Origin: Acidimicrobiia bacterium
GTDB lineage: Bacteria > Actinomycetota > Acidimicrobiia > IMCC26256 > BP-133
Reading direction: 5' to 3'
Length of the DNA: 8,196 bases
NCBI GenBank assembly: GCA_025923175.1
Contig: JAICGL010000168.1
Coordinates: 1-8,196, forward strand
Shown here: positions 1 to 6,687 of the stretch, piece after piece
How the letters are laid out: every line of letters begins with the position of its first letter
Numbering within the stretch: position 1 is the stretch's first letter
The notes under the pieces: generated by a model
Told to the model about the DNA's origin: nothing
What the model saw: only the letters and a program-made list of their open reading frames with translations
The model's database searches: none
Program-made: the position numbers and the translations under genes

Positions 1-791
1 ATCAGGTCCAGGCCTTTGCGCTCCCGCAGGCCGAGGATCTCGAGCAGCTTGCGCCCCGCCTGCGCCTCCTCCACCGGGTCGGCGGTGAGCGAGAACCGGA
101 TCGTGTCGCCGATGCCTTCGGCCAGCAGGGTGCCGATGCCGGCCACCGACTTGATGAGCCCCTGCGGGGGCGGGCCCGCTTCGGTGACGCCGAGATGCAG
201 CGGATGGTCGACGGTGTCGGCCAGGAGCCGGTAGGCGTCGATCATGAGCGGCACCGACGACGCCTTCACGGAGATTTTCACGTCGGAGAAGCCGACCTCT
301 TCGAACAGCGCCAGCTCGTGGGTCGCGCTGGCCACCAGCGCCTCGGGGGTGGCGCCACCGAACTTCTCGTAGAGCGCCGGGTCGAGGCTGCCGGCGTTGA
401 CGCCGATGCGGATCGAAAGGCCCCGGTCCTTCGCCTCACGGGCCACGGTGCGGATGTGGTCGGCCTTGCGGATGTTCCCGGGGTTGAGCCGCAGGCCGGC
501 CACGCCGGCCTCCATGGCAGCCAGCGCCAGCTTGTACTGGAAGTGGATGTCGGCGATAAGGGGGACGGGCGAGCGGGGCACGATCTGGGCCAGGCCTTCG
601 GCCGCCTCCTCCTCGTTGCACGTGCAACGGACGATGTCGGCTCCGGCGCCCGACAGGGCGTAGATCTGGGCCAGGGTCCCCTCGACATCGGCCGTCTTCG
701 TCGTCGTCATCGACTGGACGGTGACGGGCGCGCCGCCACCGACCGCAACCGAGCCGACGTGGATCTGGCGGGTGAGGCGACGTTGGATCAT
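1..791 (-). CDS. ispG: 4-hydroxy-3-methylbut-2-enyl diphosphate synthase, N-terminal part (cut by window edge)
   Basis: IspG (GcpE) converts methylerythritol cyclodiphosphate to HMBPP, the penultimate step of the MEP isoprenoid pathway, in the cytoplasm. I translated the minus strand by hand. It begins MIQRRLTRQIHVGSVAVGG and contains the family motifs VQSMTTTKTADV, ADIVRCTCNEEEAA, PLIADIHFQYKLAL, LRLNPGNI, RIGVNAGSLD and a TEAGPPPQGLIKS segment, all typical of the N-terminal TIM-barrel domain. About 263 residues are present. The frame is open to the left edge, ending RERKGLDLI, just before the expected first cluster-ligand motif (CPSCGR type), so the 4Fe-4S ligands and C-terminal domain lie outside the window. 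The ATG at 789-791 was chosen because alignment-like identity starts there; only a weak GGTGG precedes it. It lies 66 bases downstream of rseP and is probably co-transcribed with dxr and rseP. Confidence 0.96.
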   Translation of the reverse strand, partial: MIQRRLTRQIHVGSVAVGGGAPVTVQSMTTTKTADVEGTLAQIYALSGAGADIVRCTCNEEEAAEGLAQIVPRSPVPLIADIHFQYKLALAAMEAGVAGLRLNPGNIRKADHIRTVAREAKDRGLSIRIGVNAGSLDPALYEKFGGATPEALVASATHELALFEEVGFSDVKISVKASSVPLMIDAYRLLADTVDHPLHLGVTEAGPPPQGLIKSVAGIGTLLAEGIGDTIRFSLTADPVEEAQAGRKLLEILGLRERKGLDL

Positions 792-799
792 CGTCCACC

Positions 800-805
800 A
801 GCGTA
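800..805 (-). promoter_or_regulatory. Possible -10 element ahead of ispG
   Basis: The 66-base gap between rseP and ispG (792-857) holds TACGCT on the minus strand, fitting the actinobacterial -10 pattern TANNNT, 8 bases before the ispG ATG. No clear -35 is visible. A transcript starting here would be leaderless or nearly so. Six-base matches of this kind occur often by chance; nothing else stands out in the gap. Confidence 0.15.
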
Positions 806-857
806 GGGCGCCGACCGCGAAGGTCCCGTCTGGAGCCTGCGGAGATGCTGCGGAGAA

Positions 858-2123
858 CTACGAAACCGGGCGGACGATGTCGAGATACAGGGCCGTCAGC
901 CCCATGATCACCAGGACAGCCAGCACGGCGGCGGTGATCGGCATGAGCCGGGCGACGTCGACCTGGACCCGTCGACCCTTGATCTTCGAGGCGATCTTCT
1001 CGTAGGTGGCGATGGCGACGTGCCCGCCGTCGAGCGGGAGCAGCGGAACCAAGTTGAAGATGCCCACGAAGATGTTGATCGAGAACAGCAGCATCAGGAC
1101 GAAGAACCACCCGCTCTCCACGGCGTCGCCCGCGACCTTGGCCACTCCGACCGGGGACATCAGTCGGTTGTTCTGATTGGCATTCTCCTTGCCCTGGAGC
1201 AGCTCCGAGTAGTTCTCGAGGCCGTTCGGGGAGAAGATGCCGCCGAGCGCCTTGAGGGTCTCCCACATGAACTTCGGCATGTCGGTCACGGTTCGACCGA
1301 TCGCGGTGGGCACCGGGACGGTGTTGTAGTCGAGCTTGTTGGAGGCGCCGATCCCGACCCTGGGCACCTCCCGGCCGTCCTCGCCTACGACCTTCTTCGG
1401 GCGGAGGTTGACGTTCAGTCGCTCGCCGGTGCCCTCACGGACCACGGTGAAAACCAGGTCCGACTCGCCGTGGGCCTCCACGTATCCGGGAACATCGTCC
1501 CAGTCCTTCACCGGGTTTCCGTTGACGGCCACGATCCGGTCACCGACGCGGAAATCACTGTTCTGAGCGGGCGAATCGGGGACGATCTGGGCGACGACCG
1601 CCGGGCGGCTGGGTGTGCCCACCGCCGCCAGCACGATGAAGAGCAGGACGGCGGCGATGATGAAGTGCATGGTCGAGCCGGCCACCGCCACGCCGAGCCG
1701 GTGCCGGTAGGGCTTGGCGCGGTAGGTGCGCTCTTCGTCGGCCGGGTCAACCTCTTCGGCACTGCTCATGCCGATGATGCGGACGTAGCCACCGGCCGGG
1801 ATGGCCTTGACGCCGTACTCGGTCTCACCACGGCGGATCGACCACACCCGCGGGCCGAAACCGAGGAAGAACTCCGTGACCTTCATGCCGGCACGCTTGG
1901 CCATGACGAAGTGGCCGAGCTCGTGGAGCATGATCATCAGGATGATGGCGGCGAACACGGCGATGGTGCCGGCCATCCGCGGTCGGACGAAGGCCAGCAG
2001 GATCGTCCCGGCCACGAGCACGAGGACCGTGAGGGCAGCCCGGCGACCCTCGGCCGTGTCCTGGGGTCGCAGCTTGGCGGCCCGTTCGCTCTCGATCTGT
2101 TCCTCTGGGGTGGTACCTCTCAC
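858..2123 (-). CDS. rseP: RIP metalloprotease, site-2 protease with PDZ domain (RseP/Rip1 family)
   Basis: This is a membrane-embedded zinc protease of 421 residues that cuts substrates such as anti-sigma factors within the bilayer. The zinc motif HELGH is at residues 67-71, at the end of a hydrophobic segment (about 51-66). The third zinc ligand is Asp365 in NLVPLLPLDGG (357-367). The family motif IPAGGYVRIIGM (108-119) is also present. Hydrophobic segments lie near 29-47, 51-66, 145-168, 339-361 and 395-413. A PDZ-like domain (about 175-245, with SPAQNSDFRVGDRIVAVNG) sits between the second and third pairs of motifs. The start is GTG at 2121-2123: the sequence GGAGGA stands 7 bases upstream, and the start overlaps the dxr stop codon by 4 bases (GTGA), implying translational coupling. 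In mycobacteria the homologue Rip1 lies in the same dxr-rip1-gcpE order. The first 30 charged residues are a cytosolic tail. Substrates cannot be read from this window. Confidence 0.95.
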   Translation of the reverse strand: MRGTTPEEQIESERAAKLRPQDTAEGRRAALTVLVLVAGTILLAFVRPRMAGTIAVFAAIILMIMLHELGHFVMAKRAGMKVTEFFLGFGPRVWSIRRGETEYGVKAIPAGGYVRIIGMSSAEEVDPADEERTYRAKPYRHRLGVAVAGSTMHFIIAAVLLFIVLAAVGTPSRPAVVAQIVPDSPAQNSDFRVGDRIVAVNGNPVKDWDDVPGYVEAHGESDLVFTVVREGTGERLNVNLRPKKVVGEDGREVPRVGIGASNKLDYNTVPVPTAIGRTVTDMPKFMWETLKALGGIFSPNGLENYSELLQGKENANQNNRLMSPVGVAKVAGDAVESGWFFVLMLLFSINIFVGIFNLVPLLPLDGGHVAIATYEKIASKIKGRRVQVDVARLMPITAAVLAVLVIMGLTALYLDIVRPVS

Positions 2124-3265
2124 GCGGCGTTCCTCCGGTCCACGGCCGCGGCGGCCGTTCGGCGCGCCTGGCCATCGGATTCGACAACGTCCTCGATGGT
2201 CTTGACGTTCCCGAAGCGGTGCCCGTCGAGAACCTCAGCAACCACATCTGCGATCCCTCGCCACGGCAGGCGGCCTTCCAAGAAAGCCGCCACTGCAACT
2301 TCGTTGGCGGCGTTCAGCGTGGCTGGGGCGTCGCCGCCTTCGAGGGCAGCCCGGTAGGCCAGGCCCAGGCACGGGAAGGCCTCCAGGTCGGGGGATTCAA
2401 ACGTCAGGGTCCCGAGCCGGGCCCAGTCGATCACCCCGACGGGCTGGGCCACCCGCCCCGGAGCGGCCAGGGCGTACCCGATGGGCAGGCGCATGTCGGG
2501 CATCGAGAGCTGGGCGATCGTTGACCCGTCGGTGAACTCGACCATGCCGTGGATCACCGACTGGGGGTGCACTACAACCTCAATCCTCGTCAACTCCACG
2601 TCGAACAGCTCCCGGGCCTCGATCACCTCGAGGCCCTTGTTCATGAGCGTCGAGCTGTCGACGGTGATCTTCGGACCCATCGACCATGTCGGATGGGCGA
2701 GAGCGTCGGCCACGGTCACCCGCTCCAGCTCGCTGCGCGACTTGCCCCGGAACGGGCCGCCGCTGGCGGTGAGCAGGATCCGCCGGATGGACTCTCTCGG
2801 ACCGGCCTGGAGCGCCTGGTAGACGGCCGAGTGCTCCGAGTCGACGGGCACGATCTCGCCGCCCCCGCTGGCCCGGGCCGCGGCCACGACCGGCCCGGCT
2901 GCGATGAGGCTCTCCTTATTGGCCAGAGCCAGACGCTTGCCGGCTTCGAGCGCGGCGACGGTGGCTGGCAGCCCAGCGAAGCCGACGACGGCGTTGAGGA
3001 CGATGTCGACCTCGGGCAGTTCCGCCAGCCCGGCCAGCACGGACGGGTCGTCGGCCGCGCAGCGGGCCCTCAGCTCGGAGACGCCGAACTCCGCCGCCTG
3101 CTCGGCGAGGAGCTTCTCGTTGCGGCCGGCGGCCAAAGCCACGACCTCATAGACGCCGGGATTGGCCCGCACGACGTCGAGTGCCTGCGTACCGACAGAC
3201 CCGGTCGAGCCAAGGACAGCCAGGCGGACGGGATCGGTGGTGGACACCTCTCCAAGGTAGGCCAT
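2120..3265 (-). CDS. dxr: 1-deoxy-D-xylulose 5-phosphate reductoisomerase
   Basis: Dxr (IspC) turns DXP into methylerythritol 4-phosphate with NADPH and a divalent metal, the first committed step of the MEP pathway. From the ATG at 3263-3265 the protein has 381 residues, normal for the family. The NADPH-binding loop GSTGSVG is at 19-25 and LANKESLIAAG at 114-124. The metal ligands are Asp142 and Glu144 in PVDSEHSA plus Glu213 in MNKGLEVIEA. TASGGPFRG (167-174), HPTWSMGPKITVDSSTLMNK (191-210) and HPQSVIHGMVEF (233-244) form the active site, and NAANEVAVAAFL (318-329) lies in the C-terminal helical domain. The frame stays open up to 3493, but conservation begins only near residue 14, so that extension is rejected. 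A second candidate start is GTG at 3245-3247 (375 residues), which has TACCTT in leaderless-promoter position. Neither start has a well-spaced Shine-Dalgarno sequence. The gene leads the dxr-rseP-ispG run and overlaps the start of the divergent plus-strand gene. Confidence 0.96.
   Translation of the reverse strand: MAYLGEVSTTDPVRLAVLGSTGSVGTQALDVVRANPGVYEVVALAAGRNEKLLAEQAAEFGVSELRARCAADDPSVLAGLAELPEVDIVLNAVVGFAGLPATVAALEAGKRLALANKESLIAAGPVVAAARASGGGEIVPVDSEHSAVYQALQAGPRESIRRILLTASGGPFRGKSRSELERVTVADALAHPTWSMGPKITVDSSTLMNKGLEVIEARELFDVELTRIEVVVHPQSVIHGMVEFTDGSTIAQLSMPDMRLPIGYALAAPGRVAQPVGVIDWARLGTLTFESPDLEAFPCLGLAYRAALEGGDAPATLNAANEVAVAAFLEGRLPWRGIADVVAEVLDGHRFGNVKTIEDVVESDGQARRTAAAAVDRRNAA
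2131..2136 (-). promoter_or_regulatory. Ribosome binding site of rseP
   Basis: GGAGGA on the minus strand lies 7 bases before the GTG start of rseP and inside the last codons of dxr. It decides the start of rseP and supports coupled translation of the two genes. Confidence 0.75.
3254..3259 (-). promoter_or_regulatory. Candidate -10 element for leaderless dxr transcript
   Basis: TACCTT on the minus strand fits TANNNT and ends 6 bases before the in-frame GTG at 3245-3247, the spacing seen in leaderless actinobacterial genes. No good -35 hexamer is visible 16-18 bases further upstream. The same bases read AAGGTA on the plus strand, where AAGG stands 6 bases before the plus-strand ATG at 3264 and could be its weak ribosome binding site. 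Confidence 0.25.
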
Positions 3266-5261
3266 GGCGAGAGGAAAAGGACTTCTTGGCCCGAGAATCG
3301 AACGGACATGTGTGCGCAGACTGGGCCCTCTGCTGCTGGTGCTCGCCATGCTCTCGTTCTCCGCGACGAACGTGTCGGCTCCAACGGCAGGATCCGCAAC
3401 TACAACACCGCCCGGGTTCACCTCCCGGACGTGCAACAGCGTCGCGCAGGGCGTCGAATACAAGGTGGTGAGCCGGGCCAATTCGCCCGCCATGGCCTAT
3501 GTCGGCCATATCGCTCCCGGCGCCCCCGTCCGCTTCCGGGGGGTCACCAGCAACAACCGGGTCCCTCACGGCGGTGAGACCCTTCAGACCGTCAGCGCCC
3601 AGTGCCGCGGCATCGCCTGCATCCTCGGCGTCAACGCCGATTTCCACAACAACTCGACGAACGAGATGCTCGGCGGGTTCATCCTCGACGGACGGATCCT
3701 GCGCTCACCCGAACCGGGCCGGCCCCAGGTGACCCTCACCCAGTCCGGCCAGCTGATGGGCGCCCCCCTGCCCTGGTCCGGTTCCATTAAAGCCAGCGAC
3801 GGCCGGACGCTCGGCATCTCGGCCGTCAACGCCACACCGAAGTCGAACCAGCTCGTGCTCTACACCCCTGACTGGGGAGCGAAGACCGCCACCTCGACGT
3901 CGGCCAGCGAGATCGCCGTCACCGCCACCGAGACGCTGGGGAGGATCGGCCGGTCCGTCACCCTCACCTTCAGCGCGCTTTCGGGCGGCAACAGCTCGAT
4001 CCCGCCGGGCGGGGCCGTCTTGTCGGCCAATGGCACGGCCGAAACCGCCTTGAAGGACCTTGGCAACAAGATCAAGGCCGGGACGCTGCGGAAGGCCATC
4101 ACCCTGCGCTTCGACAGCCCGGTGGATCCCAAGGAGAGCATCGGCGGCGCTCCGATGCTGCTGGCGGGCGGCCGCAACGTCTTCCCCGTCGACGACTTCG
4201 CCACCAGCCGGGAACCCCGCACCTTCGTCGGCTGGAACCCGGCCGGCGACATCTTCATCGTCGCCGTCGACGGCCGCCAGACCACCTCCAAGGGCTTCAC
4301 CCTGGGGGAAGCAGCCGACTTCCTGCGAGGGCTCGGCGCGACCGACGGCATGAACTTCGACGGGGGCGGCGGCACCACGTTCGTCGTCGACGGCGGGGTG
4401 ACCAACCGCCCCTCCAACGACAACAACAAGGAGCGGGGCAACGTCAACGCCCTCGTCCTGACCACGCCGCCGCCGACCCCCGCCCCGCCGCTGTCGCCCG
4501 GGGCGCACGCCGGCTACTGGATGGTCTCGGCTGACGGGACCGTCTACCGCTTCGGCGACGCCCGCCACCACGGCGATGCCACCCCGCTGGTGAAACCGGA
4601 CGGCGCCGTCGATCTGGCGCCCACACCGAGCGGTAACGGCTACTGGGTGGTCGACTCGGCCGGGAAGGTCGTGCCATTCGGCGACGCCCGCTCGCTGGGC
4701 AGCGTCAACCCGGCTTCGCTCGACTCGGGTGAGAAGGCCGTGAGCCTGTCCCCCACGCCTTCCGGCGCCGGTTACTGGGTCTTCACCACCCGCGGCCGGG
4801 TGATTCCCTTCGGGGACGCCCCATTCCTCGGGGACGTACACACCCTGTCGCTCGCCGGGCCTGTGCTCGACTCGATCGCCACCCCGAACGGCGGCGGCTA
4901 CTACATGGTCGGCTCGGACGGCGGCATCTTCGCCTTCGGCAACGCCCAGTTCCTGGGCTCGATGGGCGGTAGCAAGCTGAATGCTCCGGTGCAGTCCCTC
5001 GTCCCCGGCCCGGCGGGCGGGTACTGGCTCGTCGCCTCCGACGGCGGGATTTTCGCCTTCGGGGCGCCGTTCCGGGGGTCGCTCGGTGGGATGAAGCTGA
5101 ACCGGCCGGTGTCGGGCATGGTCCCCTACGGCGACGGTTACCTGATCGTCGCCGAGGACGGGGGCGTCTTCAGCTTCTCCAACGGCCCGTTCCTCGGCTC
5201 GCTCGGCACCTGCCCGGCTCGCTCTGCGATCGTCTCGGTGGCCGCCCTGCAGATCTTCTGA
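3264..5261 (+). CDS. Exported phosphodiester glycosidase-like (NAGPA/DUF2233) protein with six GYW repeats
   Basis: This 665-residue protein has a basic start, a hydrophobic stretch (about 20-33) and a likely signal peptidase site after NVSA (39), so it should be exported. Residues about 50-400 look like the NAGPA phosphodiester-glycosidase domain. LGVNADFHNN (121-130) and GGFILDGRIL (137-146) match its N-terminal part. VAVDGRQTTSKGFTLGEAA (333-351), MNFDGGGGTTFVVDGG (363-378) and NRPSN (381-385) match its core. The usual DGGGS reads DGGGG here. Members of this family hydrolyse sugar-phosphate diesters (human NAGPA uncovers mannose 6-phosphate); the substrate here is unknown, and a cell-envelope glycan is only a guess. 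A proline-rich linker (401-412, TPPPTPAPPLSP) leads to six repeats of about 40 residues (417-648), perhaps a beta-propeller used for binding. Alternative start: GTG at 3312, giving a shorter signal peptide. It is the only plus-strand gene, convergent with cdsA and head-to-head with dxr. Confidence 0.9.
   Translation: MARGKGLLGPRIERTCVRRLGPLLLVLAMLSFSATNVSAPTAGSATTTPPGFTSRTCNSVAQGVEYKVVSRANSPAMAYVGHIAPGAPVRFRGVTSNNRVPHGGETLQTVSAQCRGIACILGVNADFHNNSTNEMLGGFILDGRILRSPEPGRPQVTLTQSGQLMGAPLPWSGSIKASDGRTLGISAVNATPKSNQLVLYTPDWGAKTATSTSASEIAVTATETLGRIGRSVTLTFSALSGGNSSIPPGGAVLSANGTAETALKDLGNKIKAGTLRKAITLRFDSPVDPKESIGGAPMLLAGGRNVFPVDDFATSREPRTFVGWNPAGDIFIVAVDGRQTTSKGFTLGEAADFLRGLGATDGMNFDGGGGTTFVVDGGVTNRPSNDNNKERGNVNALVLTTPPPTPAPPLSPGAHAGYWMVSADGTVYRFGDARHHGDATPLVKPDGAVDLAPTPSGNGYWVVDSAGKVVPFGDARSLGSVNPASLDSGEKAVSLSPTPSGAGYWVFTTRGRVIPFGDAPFLGDVHTLSLAGPVLDSIATPNGGGYYMVGSDGGIFAFGNAQFLGSMGGSKLNAPVQSLVPGPAGGYWLVASDGGIFAFGAPFRGSLGGMKLNRPVSGMVPYGDGYLIVAEDGGVFSFSNGPFLGSLGTCPARSAIVSVAALQIF
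4512..5208 (+). repeat. Six tandem GYW-type protein repeats
   Basis: Within the plus-strand gene, units start at residues 417, 459, 503, 545, 586 and 625 (about 4512, 4638, 4770, 4896, 5019 and 5136), spaced 39-44 residues apart. Each reads roughly GYW-V---G-V--FG-A---GS. Unit 5 is the clearest (GYWLVASDGGIFAFG). Units 1-3 use a VVPFGDAR-type second strand, while units 4-6 use GGIFAFG or GGVFSFS. The DNA has diverged, so these are old protein repeats rather than a recent expansion. Confidence 0.85.
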
Positions 5262-5281
5262 CCCCGGCCCGGATGCCGGGG
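5262..5281. terminator. GC-rich hairpin between convergent genes
   Basis: Directly after the stop codon of the plus-strand gene, CCCCGGC (5262-5268) pairs perfectly with GCCGGGG (5275-5281) across a 6-base loop. It occupies most of the 27-base gap before the cdsA stop at 5289. No T-tract follows on either strand, so it would be an I-shaped terminator of the kind proposed in actinobacteria, serving both converging transcripts. Confidence 0.55.
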
Positions 5282-5288
5282 CGAAACG

Positions 5289-6608
5289 TCACACCACGTC
5301 GAGGAGCTTGATCAGGTAATAGACGGCCGGCAGCGAGAAGAGCATGGCGTCGAAGCGGTCGAAGACGCCGCCATGGCCCGGGAGGATGCCGCCCAGGTCC
5401 TTCACGCCGAGGTCGCGCTTGATGAGCGACTCGCACAGGTCCCCGAGCGGAGCGAGGACGGCCACCACCACGCCGAGGGCGAGGGCGTCGAAGCGTCCCC
5501 AGGGGCTGATGCTGCCGACCAGGACGAAGCCGATCACAACCGACGCCGCCATCCCGGCAAGGAGCCCCTCGGCCGTCTTGTTGGGCGAGATCGACGGGGC
5601 GATGTGCCGGCGTCCGAACCGGGACCCGGCCAGGTAGCCGCCGATGTCGTAGCCGACACAGCACAGCACCACGCCGAGCAGGAGGCCGATGCCGTCGGGC
5701 TGCGCCAGGATCAGCCCGGCGAAGCCCCCCATGATCCCGACGTAGCCGAAGACCAGGAAGGTCGACGCCACGCCGGGGGCGGGCCGGGCCTTGCTCACGC
5801 CGGCCAGGTACCAGAGCAAGGTGACCGGGACGACGAGGGCGGTCACGGCCGCGAAGGCCGACTCGCCGCCGTGGTAGGCGCCGAGCACGAGGGCGACCGA
5901 CCCGAGGAGGGCGATGAGCCCGGCCGGGCGGTACCCCTGGGTGCGCAGCGCCCCGCACAACTCGATCACGCCGAGCGACACGATGATGCTGACGAGCACC
6001 GAGGCCGGGCCGGGGCCGGAGTTGAGGACCAGCAGCCCGCCGGCGGCCATGGCGACGCCGGTGACGACCCGGGTGGCGAGCTCGGACCCGAAGCCCTTTC
6101 CCTTCGACGGTTCTTCTGGCTCCGGGGGCACCGGACGGAGCCGGCTCACAGGAGGTTCCGGGGTGGTCGCGTTGCCGCCAGGCTGGTCGGACGCAGCGTC
6201 GGCGCCGGCGGGTGGGGCCGCTTGGCGGCGCCGGGCGGTAGCCGCCGCGATCCGCTCGCCGGCCGCAGAGGGATGCCCGGTGAGCCGAGCGGCTTCGGCC
6301 GGTCGGCGGCGCAGCACATCGGTCCAGACTTCGAGGTCGTCCCCTCGGCCTCGCTGCACCCGGCCGGTGAGGTCGATGGTGTCACCCACAGCCTCGCTGT
6401 CGTCCGTGTCGTCGTCTTCCGCCACCGGTCCACCAGGCGCAACATCGCTGTCCGCCTCCTCGCCCAGCTCTTCATCGACGACCGGCTCGTCGGGCGGGTC
6501 GGCCCACTGGAGGGGCAGTGCTCCTCCACCGGCAGCCCGCTGACGCTTGGGCCGTGCCGAGGCCCGTCGCTCCGCGAGTTCGTCGTCGTGCCGGTCGACC
6601 ACGCCCAC
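5289..6608 (-). CDS. cdsA: Phosphatidate cytidylyltransferase (CDP-diacylglycerol synthase)
   Basis: CdsA joins CTP and phosphatidic acid to CDP-diacylglycerol, the precursor of phosphatidylglycerol, cardiolipin and phosphatidylinositol, at the cytoplasmic membrane. The family signature fills residues 394-420: SLIKRDLGVKD, then GHGGVFDRFD with its metal-binding aspartates. Several hydrophobic segments run from about 178 to 435, and SPNKTAEG (341-348) is also typical. The catalytic part (about 175-439) has ordinary family size. Ahead of it is an extension of about 170 residues, acidic at 40-75, then a more regular stretch at 85-130 (DDLEVWTDVLRRR) and a Pro/Ala-rich linker; it looks mostly disordered and cytosolic. 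Start: GTG at 6606-6608. The in-frame GTG at 6600-6602 is equally possible, since AGGGGG lies 5 bases before it. It is 79 bases downstream of frr and probably in its operon. Confidence 0.95.
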   Translation of the reverse strand: MGVVDRHDDELAERRASARPKRQRAAGGGALPLQWADPPDEPVVDEELGEEADSDVAPGGPVAEDDDTDDSEAVGDTIDLTGRVQRGRGDDLEVWTDVLRRRPAEAARLTGHPSAAGERIAAATARRRQAAPPAGADAASDQPGGNATTPEPPVSRLRPVPPEPEEPSKGKGFGSELATRVVTGVAMAAGGLLVLNSGPGPASVLVSIIVSLGVIELCGALRTQGYRPAGLIALLGSVALVLGAYHGGESAFAAVTALVVPVTLLWYLAGVSKARPAPGVASTFLVFGYVGIMGGFAGLILAQPDGIGLLLGVVLCCVGYDIGGYLAGSRFGRRHIAPSISPNKTAEGLLAGMAASVVIGFVLVGSISPWGRFDALALGVVVAVLAPLGDLCESLIKRDLGVKDLGGILPGHGGVFDRFDAMLFSLPAVYYLIKLLDVV

Positions 6609-6642
6609 CCCCTGTGAGGCCCCTTCGGAAGCTAACTGGGGA

Positions 6643-6648
6643 AGCGTA
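6643..6648 (-). promoter_or_regulatory. Possible -10 element between frr and cdsA
   Basis: The 79-base gap 6609-6687 contains TACGCT on the minus strand, matching TANNNT and identical to the hexamer found ahead of ispG. It lies 34 bases before the GTG at 6608. No convincing -35 is seen. It might give cdsA its own transcript, but chance is a fair explanation. Confidence 0.15.
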
Positions 6649-6687
6649 CTGCCAGGGTCTTCGCGGTCGGTGGACCCCCGCGCGTGG

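Noticed and set aside
1..791. ispG lacking its iron-sulfur cysteines as a sign of a broken gene
   Set aside because: The frame is intact to the window edge and stops just before the expected CPSC motif, so the loss is only the end of the window.
1020..2357. Long plus-strand open frame (445 codons) opposite rseP and the dxr end
   Set aside because: It is the antisense shadow of two certain genes. Its product is rich in His, Asp, Arg and Gly in a low-complexity pattern typical of reverse reading of GC-rich codons, with no recognisable domain.
3281..3310. Minus-strand GTTCGATTCT resembling a tRNA T-loop, near the dxr start
   Set aside because: The flanking bases do not pair into a 5-base T-stem, and no acceptor or anticodon arm can be found; it lies inside coding sequence. 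Not a tRNA or an attachment-site remnant that I can support.
3266..3493. N-terminal extension of dxr by 76 residues to a start at 3491-3493
   Set aside because: The frame is open, but the extra residues show no family similarity, they overlap the signal peptide and mature start of the plus-strand gene, and Dxr normally begins just before the GSTGS loop.
3705..4841. Long minus-strand open frame (378 codons) inside the plus-strand glycosidase gene
   Set aside because: Low-complexity Gly/Arg/Val product with no motif, while the opposite strand has a signal peptide, an enzyme domain and repeats.
4512..5208. Repeats as a CRISPR array or a recent DNA repeat
   Set aside because: The periodicity is at protein level in one reading frame, units are about 120-130 bases with diverged DNA, and there are no identical short repeats with unique spacers.
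5373..6617. Long plus-strand open frame (414 codons) opposite cdsA
   Set aside because: Same shadow effect over a gene with a full CDP-diacylglycerol synthase signature; no motif of its own.
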